The translations under genes were made by a program, and so were the position numbers. Source: Balamuthia mandrillaris (lineage: Eukaryota; Discosea; Longamoebia; Balamuthiidae). From it: 64,000 nucleotides of DNA. The notes under the pieces are model-generated. The model was not told the origin of the DNA, searched no databases, and saw only the letters and a list, made by a program, of their open reading frames with translations. Positions 23,345 through 34,204 of this stretch are shown here, piece after piece. The stretch spans positions 96,001 to 160,000 of the forward strand of contig JAVKOQ010000116.1 in the NCBI GenBank assembly GCA_031835245.1, read 5' to 3'. Each line of letters opens with the position of its first letter. Position 1 is the stretch's first letter.

Positions 23345-24782
23345 TTATTTATTTTTGCTCAGGTCGATCCGTTCCATTTTTTCCTCCAAAGAAGAAGAAG
23401 AAGAAGAAGAAGAAGAAGAAGAAGAACAAGAAGAACAAGAAGAACAAGAAGAACAAGAAGAAGAAGAAGAAGAAGAAGAAGAAGAAGAAGAAGAAGAAGA
23501 ACAAGAACAAGAAGAATCGCCGCGCAATGCAACAGCCAATTCAGCAGCAGATTTTTGTATCATGGTCCTCACGATGTTGATCAGCTGTTGAGTCTTTGGA
23601 CGAGCCGCCAGAGAGGCATTGTCCTGCAGCACAGCCAGCAGCCCCTCCGTTGCAGCGTGCAAAGTGAGGACCGGCCCCTCAACGGAGGAAGGCTCGAAAG
23701 GAGGGTAGAGGGCTGCTCCAACGTCGTCCACGTTGCTGCTCACCCGATCAACAGCCTTCAGCAGTGCCTTTAGCCAGTCCCGCAAATTCTCGTCCTCTTC
23801 TTCTGTATCTTTAGGTTCGTTTTCTTGGTGTTTTGTTGGAGAGCCGAATGAAGAGAGTCCACTCAAGTAGTTGACGAGGCCATAGGCGCTCTTTATCGCT
23901 AACATGCACCCAGGCACTACTTTATGTTCTTCCGCACTCAACCTCTCTTCTTCTCCCTCATCCTCCTCTTCCTCCTCTTCTTCGTCATCATCTTCTCCTC
24001 CTTCCACCTCCTTCTTCTCTTTCTTCCTTCCCCTATCCTTCCGTTCTTCCTCTTCGGCAGGCGAGAGCGGCTTCTGTTTGACCAACAGAGTGACCTCATC
24101 CAGAGCGTCCTTCAGGGTGGACTTCCACAGGGCGAGCTCCTGCAGCGTGGCTGTCGTGTTATCATAGGGCAGGGCAGCGAAAGCATCGCAGGCCCTCCAC
24201 ACAAGGCCGCAGAGGCTGGCGCTCACGTCTTCCCCCTTTTGTTGTTGGAGGAAGGCCAGGAGGAGGCCGTCCACCGCGTCGATCAAAGTGGAGAGGGCTT
24301 GGTGGAGGCGCAACGGGATGCGGCTGCCAGGACCCCAGCAGGTGGGCGCCTTGAGGCGGATTAGCTCCGTGGCGGTGTAGACCAGCACTAGGACGGCCTT
24401 TTCCAGCATTTCGATGAGCGGAGCGGCCACTTCTGCCTTTGGACAGCCTTTCAAGAAGAGAGTGACTGTGCGGATTGGAGGGAATGTGTGAGTGAAAAAG
24501 AGCGGAACAGGGGGAAAGAGAGACACCCAGAGGGAGGTTTTGGGTGGCATTAAACGAACACTTTGTGGATAAGTCAGAGAGATGCTTGGCGGCGGCGCAC
24601 ACGCCCTCTTTGCTCACCGGCTGAGCGCCGGCGGAGGCCGCTTGCGGTCGTGGTCGTGATGACGATGATTGTTGCACTTGAAGGACGGTTGCCTGGACAT
24701 GCTGATTCAGCGCCGAAAGCACCAGAGACAAGTCGGTGAGCAGCTTCCGGGTGCCCGCCTGTTGCGCCGGCAGTTTTCCCAT
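23345..24782 (-). CDS. CCNDBP1/GCIP-like cyclin-D-binding protein homologue
   Basis: Two exons, 24782..24527 and 24465..23345, join in frame to 458 residues. Segments LVWRACDAFAALPYDNTTA, LKDALDEVTLLVKQKPLS, VVPGCMLAIKSAYGLVNYL and NVDDVGAALYPPFEP match the order and spacing of human CCNDBP1 (SVWVACQQMPQIPRDNKAA, VKDAHEEMEQA, IIPCLALVRASKACL, VDDLALSIYPPM). The family (also GCIP, HHM, Maid) is all-helical and binds cyclin D or bHLH proteins; a growth-control role here is inferred only. A long Glu/Asp-rich loop sits mid-protein. The C-terminus has an odd Ser/Cys-only run of about 42 residues encoded by a GAA/CAA-type microsatellite (23392-23515). The stop is 49 bp from the convergent PI3K stop. 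Confidence 0.82.
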
Positions 24783-25196
24783 TCCCTTTGTTCCTCGCTT
24801 TCGTCTCTCTTCTCTCTTTTTTTTTCTTCTCTGTCGACGGAAAAATCTAGTGCCCAGCAAAACCTTTGGAGCATTTGAGTACGGAAAAACGTGTCCGCAA
24901 AAATAAATGTCTACAGAAAAGCCACTATTTGCAGACAAACAAAAAACTGCGGCCCAGCTTACCGAAAGTTTCAAACCACCAATCAAAAATCAAAACATTG
25001 CCTTAAACTTACCATAAAAAGGCCTTTTCTGTTGTTCTTTGTCTTATCTCTAGAAGTGATCTTTCATTTCATGTCGACAAAAATTTCGAGACCAACAAAG
25101 AACACGTACACCAAGTCGACACTTGTGGTAGCGGGGAGTACTGGTGGAGGAGTAGAACAAAAGGAAATAGGTAGGCTGTTTGCTGTTTGTTTGGGC
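24783..25196. promoter_or_regulatory. Divergent promoter of CCNDBP1-like and CIA2 genes
   Basis: The two start codons are 414 bp apart and divergent. The spacer contains three GTCGAC palindromes (24833, 25073, 25115) and a dispersed 92-bp repeat (24959-25050). No TATA box was recognised. Confidence 0.45.
24959..25050 (+). repeat. Dispersed repeat, copy 1 (promoter region of CIA2)
   Basis: Nearly identical to 36404-36500. Both contain GAAAGTTTCAAACCACCAAT, a stretch with AATCAAAA, then TTAAACTTACCATAAAAAGG, and end in a TTTGTCTTATCTC or TTTGTCTCATCTC tail. No coding potential. Could be a small mobile element or a shared promoter block. Confidence 0.8.
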
Positions 25197-26260
25197 ATGT
25201 GGCAGCCGTCTCTGATCAATCCGAACCCCGTGCTGTACCCGGCAAAGCATGAGAGGAAGGCAGGACCCTTGGGGCTGGCGTCTTCTTCTGCTTCCGAGCC
25301 ACAACGACAACAATCGAAATCATCTGCCGAGCTCTCATCGTCTTCCCCGTTGTTAGACGCTGTTGATGTCTACGGTAACCGCTTTTTTTTTCCCTACCTC
25401 CTCCTTGCTTCTTTTGTTTCCTAAAAACTAACGCGTTGCTTTACAAATGCTGACAGACATAATACGAGACATCAAAGGTTGGTTTTGCTTCTTCAAAAAG
25501 CTTTTCTGTCTGCGGCTTTCTCATTCTTTTCTCTCTTTCTCCTTCTCTTTTCTCCTCTTCTCTTTCACTCTCTTCTCTGCTTCTCTTTTGTTCTCTGTTG
25601 TTCCTTTCGCTCCATGCAATAGACCCAGAGCATCCCTACACATTAGAGCAGCTGAACGTGGTGGAGGAGGGCCTCATCAAAGTAACCCACTCCAACAACG
25701 GCGCCACCTGCACCATTCACATCGAGTTCACGCCAACGGTGCCGCATTGCAGTTTGGCGACGCTGATAGGGCTCTGCCTGCGGGTCAAACTGGAAAGAGA
25801 GCTGCCGTTTAAGTGTAAAGTCGACATATTTATAACTCCTGGCAAACACTCCACCGAAAAAGAAAGTTCGTTTTACAAGCAGCCAGCACCTCTTTATTTC
25901 TCTTTTCTTCTGCTATTCTCTCCTTTGCTCTTTCTGTGCTTTTTACGTTCTTATTCTTGTCGTTTCTTTATAACTCTCTATCTTTCTCCTTTCTTCTGTC
26001 GCTCTCTTCATGTTTGTCATTGTATCTTATGCTCTTTCTTGTTGGTTTTGTTCTATTGTCAGTCAACAAGCAGATAAATGACAAGGAGCGGATACAGGCC
26101 GCTCTTGAGAATCCCTACCTTAGACCTCTCGTGGAAGGTGACCTGTTATTGCCCATCTCTTTTTTTGTTCCTCTCCTCTTCTCTTTTGCTGACCACCATC
26201 CCAACGCTTTATTCGTTTCTCATCTCTGCAGCTTGCATAAAGGAAGCAGAGGACTTGTAA
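25197..26260 (+). CDS. CIA2/MIP18-family cytosolic Fe-S cluster assembly protein
   Basis: Exons 25197..25374, 25457..25477, 25623..25865, 26063..26137, 26232..26260 join in frame to 181 residues. Exon 2 is a micro-exon of 21 nt. The product has the complete MIP18/FAM96 (DUF59) domain: [26 protein letters not shown], the reactive cysteine region [30 protein letters not shown], then [44 protein letters not shown]. It joins CIA1 and MMS19 in the CIA targeting complex that inserts Fe-S clusters into cytosolic and nuclear enzymes. The N-terminus ([15 protein letters not shown]) has the conserved NPNP motif of CIA2B proteins, which supports this start. Confidence 0.93.
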
Positions 26261-26618
26261 ACTATTGTTTGTTATTATTGATGATAAGGCGAGGAGGCTC
26301 GCGAAGAGGAGGTCTGTAGGGACGGGCAGAGATGAGACAGCTCTTGCCCTTCTTGTGCTACGCCCTCCTTTCGAGCAAGGGCTGCCTGTATGCCTACCTG
26401 CCTGCTTCCCTATTCTCTTCTGTCTACCAAACGAGACTCAAGAAGGGCGGAGGAAGCAGAACTCAAGTGAAAGAAGGCATCCATCCATCCATTATCATCA
26501 TCGTCGTCGTCGTCTGTACAGTAACGTGTTAACGTATTATTATTTATCATTAACAACAGCGCCCATCGGAGGAGAACTCCTTTTTCTCTTCCTTTCTTTC
26601 TTTCTCTTTTTTTCTGTT

Positions 26619-27329
26619 TCACTTGAAGAGAGCCCAAGGGATGGAGCAGTACTCCTGGTGAGTGATGCCAGTGGCCTTCCCCAACAAGCCAACCAACCAA
26701 CTGTCGTAGCTCTCCCCAGCGCCCAGCACGTTGTCCACGTAGACCCTCTTGCCGAGAGCTGCCGCCATGCCGATCTCCGCGTAGGCAAAGGGGCACTCGC
26801 GCGGATCCCCAGGCAGCCGCGCGTAGACCACATCGCACTTGGCGATCTGGTGCCTGAGGTTGAGAAAGATCTGTTCCCGCTCGCGCTCCTCCACGTTGAA
26901 CTCCCGTTGCATGGGGGAGAGGGAGGCCACGGCGGCGGGGTCCTCCATGGCCGCCAGGTCATCCCCGCCGTAGAAAAAGTCGCAGACGTGCTCCTCCAGC
27001 TCTGGCTGGGAGGCCGGGTTGAAGAAGAAGGGTCCGCAGTAGACCCAGTTCTCGTCCAAGTCCAGCTCGAGGTCGTGAAAGTGCTGCAGCTTGGTCGCTC
27101 GGTCTTCGCCTGGCTCCAGCACCAGCTCCTTGAACCGCAGCAAGCCCCTCCAGTCCCTCGTTGGGTGTGTGTAAAACATCATTTTGCCACAAGCATAAAT
27201 CTTTTGTTTGTTTCTTCCGGAACCGCTGCTACCCGCATGCCCATCCCTTGTCGATGGTGGTGCGGAAGAGGAAGCAGACCATGTGCCTTCCTCCCCTCTT
27301 TCTCCACTTTCACTAGAACTTGGCTGCAT
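26619..27329 (-). CDS. Nucleoside 2-deoxyribosyltransferase-like protein
   Basis: Intronless gene of 236 residues, unusual among its many-exon neighbours. After a low-complexity Ser/Gly N-terminus (about 40 residues) comes KIYACGKMMF, then WVYCGPFFFNPAS, a segment with REREQIFLNLRHQIAKCDVVYARL, and FAYAEIGMAAALGKRVYVDN. This is the layout of the nucleoside deoxyribosyltransferase (NDT)-like Rossmann fold: the strand-loop GPFF, a second strand reporting the bound ligand, and the conserved Glu of the E-[IL]-G-x-A motif. Such proteins cleave N-glycosidic bonds of nucleosides or nucleotides, but many relatives are uncharacterised. Substrate is unknown. The strand is GC-rich and possibly acquired by transfer, which is inference. 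The divergent partner is the HMMR-like gene, 315 bp away. Confidence 0.65.
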   Translation of the reverse strand: MQPSSSESGERGEEGTWSASSSAPPSTRDGHAGSSGSGRNKQKIYACGKMMFYTHPTRDWRGLLRFKELVLEPGEDRATKLQHFHDLELDLDENWVYCGPFFFNPASQPELEEHVCDFFYGGDDLAAMEDPAAVASLSPMQREFNVEEREREQIFLNLRHQIAKCDVVYARLPGDPRECPFAYAEIGMAAALGKRVYVDNVLGAGESYDSWLVGLLGKATGITHQEYCSIPWALFK

Positions 27330-27644
27330 CTTTGGTTTTTGGCTTCTCTTTCCGCAGCTTCTTTGTTGGGGTTTTTTTGGCGGGAGATGATGTCATCGCC
27401 ATCACGTACGCGTGTCGACGCGACCAAGTCGACAAATAAAACATTCCCGCCAAAAAAAAAAAGGTTTTCCGTTGTTGCCGTTAACGCAGGAGAAACAGAA
27501 AATCATCTACAGCGTTTTCCAAAGTATTGCCTTCCCTCCGGGACAAAGAAGAAAGAGAGCCGAGCCCCCGAGTGGTGGAACGTTTGCAGGTAAGACAAAC
27601 GCGAGAAGTGGAGACGAAGACAGCAAGGCAAATTAGAACAGAGG
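27330..27644. promoter_or_regulatory. Divergent promoter of NDT-like and HMMR-like genes
   Basis: The 315-bp spacer between opposite start codons carries a CRE-like TGATGTCA (27388-27395) and two GTCGAC sites (27414, 27428). A run of As follows at about 27452-27461. Confidence 0.45.
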
Positions 27645-30600
27645 ATGTACTCGCGAAGCGAACGTTTTCCAAAGCCAAAAAACGCGGACCTGCCGGGCGT
27701 CGGCACCTACAACCCCAAACTGGCCGACCATGTGCCGGCTCCTTACATTTCTCAAACACAACGCTTTCGACAGCGGAGAGGTTTGTTTCTTTTATCATTT
27801 ATAATAACGTTTTTGCCTCCCTGCTTACGGATAACGGTTATCCTCTGCAGAGACGGTGGCACCTGCTTCGCAAGCCGTCAACGAATCTATGCGTAAGGCT
27901 GATGAAGACAAACGCAGAACAACAGGTTTAAAACACTTTCGCTCTCGGCTTTTTGTTCTCTCTATGCTCATAGACTCTTTGCTAGTGGTCGCAAATGATC
28001 TTGAATTGACGCAAGCCCGTCTTGAACTTAACGAACTCCAGCAAAAACTCAAGTCTCAAACCCAACTGGTGAGCCCCGACTGTTCTTTTTAAAACATACA
28101 TGACGAACAAAAATAAACCTGACTCGAAAAATACACTATTACAGGTTCAACAATTGACCAAAGAAAAGGATAATGTGGAGGAAACGTTGGGCCAAGTCCA
28201 GAAGCAGTTGACGAGCCTGCAGGGCAAGGCCGCTTTGGTTCAACGAGAAAAGGCTTCTTTTATCTCTGAAAAGGCTTCTCTGGAGAAAGAACTGCGAGTA
28301 CGTTCTTCCTGTTCCCTTTCTCCTTTCTTCTATCTACGTTCTTCATACTTTCTATTTCCTCAACTATGTCTTTGCTCACACAAGTGATAACCATTCATAG
28401 GAGTTGAGTGTAAAGAATCAACATTTGGAAAAGGAGTTGGAGAAAGAACAAAAGAAAGCGGTCGTTAAGGCACCCCCCACTGTAACGCCCAGCGAGCTCA
28501 CTGTAAAGACTCTGAAGAAGACCATTAAAGAAGGTCGCCTAGCTCTCGACGCCACCAACACCAAACTTCAGAAAAAGCAAAAGCAGCTTCAAGACCTTCA
28601 AAAGGAGCTCGGCGAAAGAACCAAAACCGAGTCTCTTCTCAAGGAACAACTCGAACGAATCTCTCTTCAACTGAAACAAACAAAAGAGGAGAATGCCGCC
28701 CTATTGGAAGCGAAAGAGGGACAGTGGAAGGAGGCAAACGAACAGGTCGCCAAGTGGCGCTCTGAGACACAAGAGCTCAAACTCGTGGGTGAGAGTCTTG
28801 AGCATCGTTTGAAAGCGCTTAACGGCGAGAATCTTCAACTTAACAAACAACTGGAAGCTCAACGTTGTGAATTGGATGCTGAGAAAGAAGCCAAAGCGAC
28901 CACCTCGAAACGGTTGAAAGAGGAGCAACTGCGATGCAACGAGTTAACAGAAGAAGTGCAGACCTTGGAAGAACGTTTATCGCAACAGGAAGAGGAGGTG
29001 AAAAAATTGGAGAAAGATGTTGATAATAAGACCGAGGAATGTGTTCAGTTGGAAGAACGTGTGGCAGCTCTTAAGGCTGATCTCTCTTCCAAAGAAGACG
29101 CGTTGGAACAACAACGAGAGGAATGCAGTCGTTTAAAGGGAAGTTTGGAGACCGCTTTACTTCGTTCACGAGAGTTGGAGGAGCAACTCGCTGAAGAGAA
29201 GCAGATAGAGGAGCAGCTCCATTCTCGCCTTCAATCTCTGTCCGATTCTTTGACGGAGGCTCAACGGCATCACAAAGAACAATTGGAGCAACAAAGAGAA
29301 CACCTCGAAGAAAGCAAACGTTTGGTGGAACGCGAGTTGGAGTCTGTTCGGGAAGAGGCTACATTGAAGCAACGCTCCTTTGAAGAAGAGATGGAAAGAT
29401 TGGTTTCGGAGCAACAAATGCAACAAGCACAATACCAAAGCGAAATGTCTCTTTTGAAGGAAGAATGGAAGAAGAGGTTGAGCGATGCAGAGAGTGACCG
29501 AAAGCAACAGTTGAAGCAATTAGAAGAGGAACTTGCCCTGGAAGCTGCTCAGAAGGAGGAGGCAATGAAGAATGACTTTGCGGAAGAACGAAAGAAGATG
29601 GCGTGTGAAGCACTGGAAAGAATGAAGCAGCGAGAAGCTGAGTTAAGAGCTGAAAGCATCGAAGAGACGTCTCGCAAACAGAAAGCACTGTTGCTTCAAC
29701 ATGAAGAGCGACTGAATGAAGAGCTTCTCACACTCTCTCAACGCTTGAAAGAGGAACATGAGAAGAAGGTGAGGAAGTTGAAGGAAGAGCATGACGACAT
29801 TCTCTATACGCTCCGTCAAGATTTGGAGAGCAGCCTGCTCGCCAAGCAACAACACTATGAACAAATGTTAAGAGAGCAAGAAGAGAGCATCAACGCTCGT
29901 TGGCAACAAGCAAAGATCCAAATGAAAGCTCAACATGAAGCTCGATTGAAGGAGGTCGAAGAGGAACATGAACAAGCAATGAACCAACAGAGAGAAGAGC
30001 TACAACAGCAACACGACAAGAAGTTGGAGGAAGAACTTTTCTCTGCAACTGAAACGTGGAAGAAAGAAGCGATAGAGATGACGAACTCGTTCGAGAAACA
30101 AAAGAACCGAATGAAGGAAGAGTTTGACGCATCGCTGCAACAACAAGAACGAGAGCTGAAGGAACAGCTTCGCATCGTCTTCGAAGAACGCGCCGCCGAA
30201 GAACAACAATGGCAACAACGACTGCAACAAAGCATGAAAGAAGCCGAAGAGAAGCATCAACAAGAGTTGAAGCAACAGGAAGAAACTTTGCTGCTTCGGT
30301 GGAAACAATCGGAGGAGCGGCTGATGAAAGAGCACAGCGATAGAATGGAGGAAGAGAAGCTTCGAATGGGACACTCTTTGAAGCAACAGAGGGAAGAAGC
30401 GGAGAGGGAAAAGGAGGAAGTGCTCCAGCGACAACTGGAAGCTCAGAGGAAGACTTTGATGGAGAAGCAACTCTTGCTAGAGCAACAATGGCAACAACAA
30501 ATGGCGGAGAGAGAAGAGAAGTTGCAACAGGATCATCAGTCTCTTCTCCTTCAACAGAACGCTGAGATGAAAGAAGAGCAACAGAGGGTCATCGAGAAAG

Positions 30601-31592
30601 CCAGAGAAGACGCAGAGAAGGTTCTGCAAGAAGCTGAAGAGCGGCACAAACTCCTCCTTCAACAACACGAAGAAAGACTCAAGTCAGAGGTAACAAGGCA
30701 AAAGCAAAAGGAACAAGACGCCCTTCTGCAACAGCAAAAGGAGGAGATGAGACAACAGCACGAACGAGCTTTGTCCTTGCTGAGAGAACAACTTCAACGG
30801 GCAGCGGCTGAAGAGAGAAGCCAGCTCGAACAACAGCTTAGAGAAGCGGAAGAGGCTTTGTCTCACCGTTCTCACGAAGATCAAGAAGAACGAGAGGAGA
30901 GAGAGCAACGAATGTCACTGTTGGAGAGCCGTTGGAGAGAGGCACAAGCGGAGGTGGAAAGCTTGCGGGAGGCCCTGTCTGATGCTCAACTGGACCATGA
31001 AAAGGCTCAATACTCTCTGACCTCTCTTTTGGAGCAAGAACGCGAACGTGCCGAGTCCTTGCAAGAACAACTGGACGTAACTTTGCAACGATTGGAAGAA
31101 CAGCTGCAACAACAAAAGGAGGAGGAAGAGCAAGAAGAGCAAGAGCAAGAAAAGGAGATGGAGGAAGGTCAGAAGATGGCCATTCTCCAGAAAAAGCTCC
31201 AACGAGCAAAGAAGGTGAACCAGAAGCTTCAACAGATGTTGGATAACGCGACGCAGGAGAACGCTCGGCTCGTTGGACAGAACAACCTCAAACAAAAGAT
31301 CCGGCTGCATGCCAAAGTCAAAGAAGAGAATCACCGCCTCAAACAGGAGAACACCCTCTTGTTGGAAAGGTTGAAAGAGTATCAGCAAGAGCTTGCTGCT
31401 TCCTCCACTTCCAACAATAGCAAAGAAAACGAAGCACCATCGTCACGAAGAATGACAACCACAAGCATGTTGAGAGTGAACACAGGAGGAGGGCACACGA
31501 CGCCGAGCAAAGCAACCGTTTCGAGCAAGCTGTTTGCTGCTTCCTCTGCTTCAAGAGAGCCATTTGCGCTTCGTAGTAACAACCTGCGTTAG
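27645..31592 (+). CDS. HMMR/RHAMM-like giant coiled-coil protein
   Basis: Exons 27645..27780, 27851..27925, 27974..28068, 28145..28297, 28401..31592 join in frame to 1216 residues. The N-terminus MYSRSERFPKPKNADLPGVGTYNPKLADHV has a SHIPPO/PGP-type motif followed by SQTQRFRQ, the arrangement seen at the start of hyaluronan-mediated motility receptor (HMMR: PSPGAYDVK, FQKSQRFKQ). The rest is one nearly unbroken coiled coil rich in Glu, Gln, Lys and Leu, with a Ser-rich basic tail. HMMR-type proteins bind microtubules and spindle poles; a cytoskeletal or centrosomal role is inferred. The homology rests on the short N-terminus and architecture. The exon 3 acceptor could instead be at 27987 with the frame unchanged. 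Confidence 0.72.
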
Positions 31593-31722
31593 CTTGTGAG
31601 AGTTGAAACAAAGATAGGAGTTCTTGTTTTTAAAGTGTAAACATCGATTGGAAATTTAAGTTAGTACAAAACAACTACAGCGAACGAAGAGAAGAGAGAG
31701 GCCGAGAGACAGAGAATGAATT

Positions 31723-33844
31723 TCATTCAACAACGTCCATCGAAGTTGTTGATGATGATTCGCTTTCTTCTGTTTCAATTTGTTGTTCTTGTTCTTGTTG
31801 TTGTTCTGTTTCTTTGGTGGAGTCATCGTTACTCCCGGTAATAGAAGAAGAGGAAGATCCCAAAAATGGTGAAGAATGAGGCGAAGAAGAAGCAGAGGAG
31901 GAGGACGACGAAACAGCGGACAAGAAATCAGAGAAGCTCTCCGCTTTTGGTGAAGAAGTAGAAGGAGCAACAGCAGAAGTTGAAGAACAAGTAGGACAAG
32001 ATGGAAGAGGAAGAGAACCATCCACACAAGTAGAGTGAAAGGTGTGAGCACAGGGAAGAATGGCTCTTGTCTCTCCCACCTTTAGTCTGCGCCGACAAAA
32101 GTCGCAAGGCGGCAATGGTGGTCTCGCGTTGGCGTCAAAGTTGAGGAGATAGTCCCATAGTGCATCTGGTGTTCGGTTGCTCAGGAGGCGATGAGCCCGT
32201 GGGTTCCTGTTGATGTACTCGGTTCGTTTGCGTTGCGGTATTGTTGCTGTTGTTGGCGGTGGTATGTTTAGGCCACCACCTCTTCCTCCTCTGCCTGCCC
32301 GTCCTCCTCTGCCGCCACTCCCAAACTACAATCGTTTCGTGTTGTTGGCAATCTACGAAAGGAAAAAAGAACTGAAAAGGAAGATAGCAAGCGTACAGGA
32401 ATAGCAGATTTGGCTGGATTGTGGCGAAGGCTAAGATGTCCAGGAAAGTCTCTGCTGACATAGTTAGGATTTCCTCCTGGCCGCGCTGCACATACCGGAC
32501 AAACCTATGATCAAAAAAGAGGTAATAAGCAGAAGTTCTCACAAGAAGAGTGGCTGATAGCGATAAACGTACAGCTCTAATTGGAGCCCCAGAAGAGTTC
32601 TCTTCAGAGTTTAAGTGATGTTCTTCAACGTGAGGCAGCAAATCCAGCTCACCAAAACCTGCTTTTTGGCACAAAGGGCATGCATAGGTGGGACCGGTTG
32701 ATGAGCCGGCCTGCTTCTCTTCTTTCTTTTGCGTTGGTTCTTCCGCCTCCTCCTCCTCCTCCTTCTCTAATTCTTCCTCTTCTTCCTTCTCCTCTTCTTC
32801 TTGTGTTGATTCGCCTTCTTTCTTGGTTACTTTTTTCTTTTGTTGTTTCTTTCCTGATTTACGCAAGTTGAGAGAAGAAGATAAGTATTAGTCGGTTTCA
32901 ACAACCGGAGTAGAAGAACAACAAGAAGAAGAACAACAAGGACAAGAGCAAGAAGATCAAATAAGTGAGGACTAGCAGAACATACGGGTGGTTTTCTTGG
33001 GGATAGAGGTTGTGATTGTTGACGTTGATGTGGTCGTCGTTGTCGAGGTCGTTGTGGTAGTTGATGTTGGAACAGAGGCAGATGGAGAAGAAGCATAAGA
33101 AAAACCTATAAATGGCGACGACGGTGATGATGACGAGGAAGCAGATGGAGGGAGTGGTATAGGCTGAGGAGAAGAAGAAGAAACTGGAGGAGGTGGTGGT
33201 GGAGAAGAGGAGGAAGAAGGAGAAAAGGGGGAGGAAGGAGGATAACGAGGAGGAGGCGGCGTGGAAGGCCCGCTGCCGCTATACAAATCTGAGTAAGAAG
33301 CATAAGAAGAGAAAGAGGAATAAGAAGAGGGAGGTTGAGGAGGAGAGTAATAGGAAGAAGAAGGCTGCGGTTGCCAAGAACTGTAGTAACCTCCTCCTCC
33401 TCCTCTGCCTCCTTGGCTGCGTTGAAGACGCGCCTCTTCTTCCTCCATTTGTTGCAAATGTCGTGCCAAATCTGAGTCGCTGCCAAACGCATGATGAGCA
33501 CTGTAGCTGGCTCCTCCTCCTCCCCTTCCTTCGGCCGCTGCTTTTTCCTCCTCTTCAAACTGTTGTTGCAGCCTGCGCGCCAGTTCAGAGTCGGAAAGCA
33601 GCTGTTTGGTCTTCTCGTCTTCCTCCTCCTCCGCTTTGTCTTTGTGGGTGGCGGTGGTGGTCTTTTGAGGCCCTTCTTCTGCTTCTTTCTCTTCTTCTTC
33701 TTCTTGATTCATAGGCGAAGGCTCTTCCACGTTGACGTCTGTTTGAGGCTGACCTGGTGGAGCAGCAGTAGCAGAAGAAGAAGAAGATGAAAGCAAAGGT
33801 TGCTGTTCAGCTGGTTCTTCTTTGTCTGGTTCAGAGGAAGACAT
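31723..33844 (-). CDS. RING-H2 / Di19-type zinc-finger protein (probable E3 ubiquitin ligase)
   Basis: Exons 33844..32986, 32853..32573, 32504..32397, 32325..31723 join in frame to 616 residues. Two UIM-like repeats come first (DSELARRLQQQFEEEEKA, DSDLARHLQQMEEEEAR), then a Pro/Ser/Tyr/Thr-rich segment, a Lys/Glu tract, and paired C2H2-like fingers of the Di19/KCMF1/RNF114 type (YACPLCQKAGFGELDLLPHV and VCPVCAARPGGNPNYVSRDF before HLSLRH). Next is an RGG-rich stretch and a C-terminal RING-H2 (CDFCRRRLKVGETRAILPC, AHTFHSTC, CPTC). Di19 plus RING occurs in RNF114-like ubiquitin ligases but in the reverse order. Ubiquitin binding and ligase activity are inferred from the domains. The acceptor GATTGTAG|TTTGGG at 32325 is the one that keeps frame. 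Confidence 0.82.
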
Positions 33845-34204
33845 TGCCAGGTTTGATTGGGGAGCGAGTTTGATGATTTTAAATGCAGAAAAATAAATAG
33901 GCAAAAAAAATCGCACACAGCAACAGCCTGTAGTCCAAAGGCTAGCTCTTGTTTTTCCCTTCAAAAAAAAAAAAAAAGAACACAACAACGAAAGGAAGGG
34001 CAGCGGCGTGGAGCAAGTCTTCGAAGGCAGCAGTAGCAGCCGACCACTTGGCTCTCTCTCTCTGCAGTTTTTCTTTTTATTGCTTTATGTTTTCTACGAA
34101 GTCGACATTATTTATCTTTCTTCCCCTCTTCTACGGGACGACATGAGAATTTTCTCTAAAATTTTCCTGGAATTATTTCTGTTGAAAAAAAACTTACTTA
34201 AAAG
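33845..34204. promoter_or_regulatory. Divergent promoter of RING and coiled-coil genes
   Basis: The start codons are 360 bp apart and divergent. A GTCGAC site is at 34101-34106. A poly-A run sits at about 33964-33977 and a T-rich stretch near 34150-34190. Nothing else is clear. Confidence 0.4.

Noticed and set aside
23287-23420. Splice from the last PI3K exon into a Lys-rich reading of the GAA array
   Set aside because: CACC|GTAAGT could be a donor, but the TGA two codons later gives the expected p110-like C-terminus, and the downstream DNA codes for the opposite-strand gene.
28700-31400. Several minus-strand leucine-rich ORFs opposite the HMMR-like gene
   Set aside because: They are antisense shadows of Glu/Lys/Gln coiled-coil codons.
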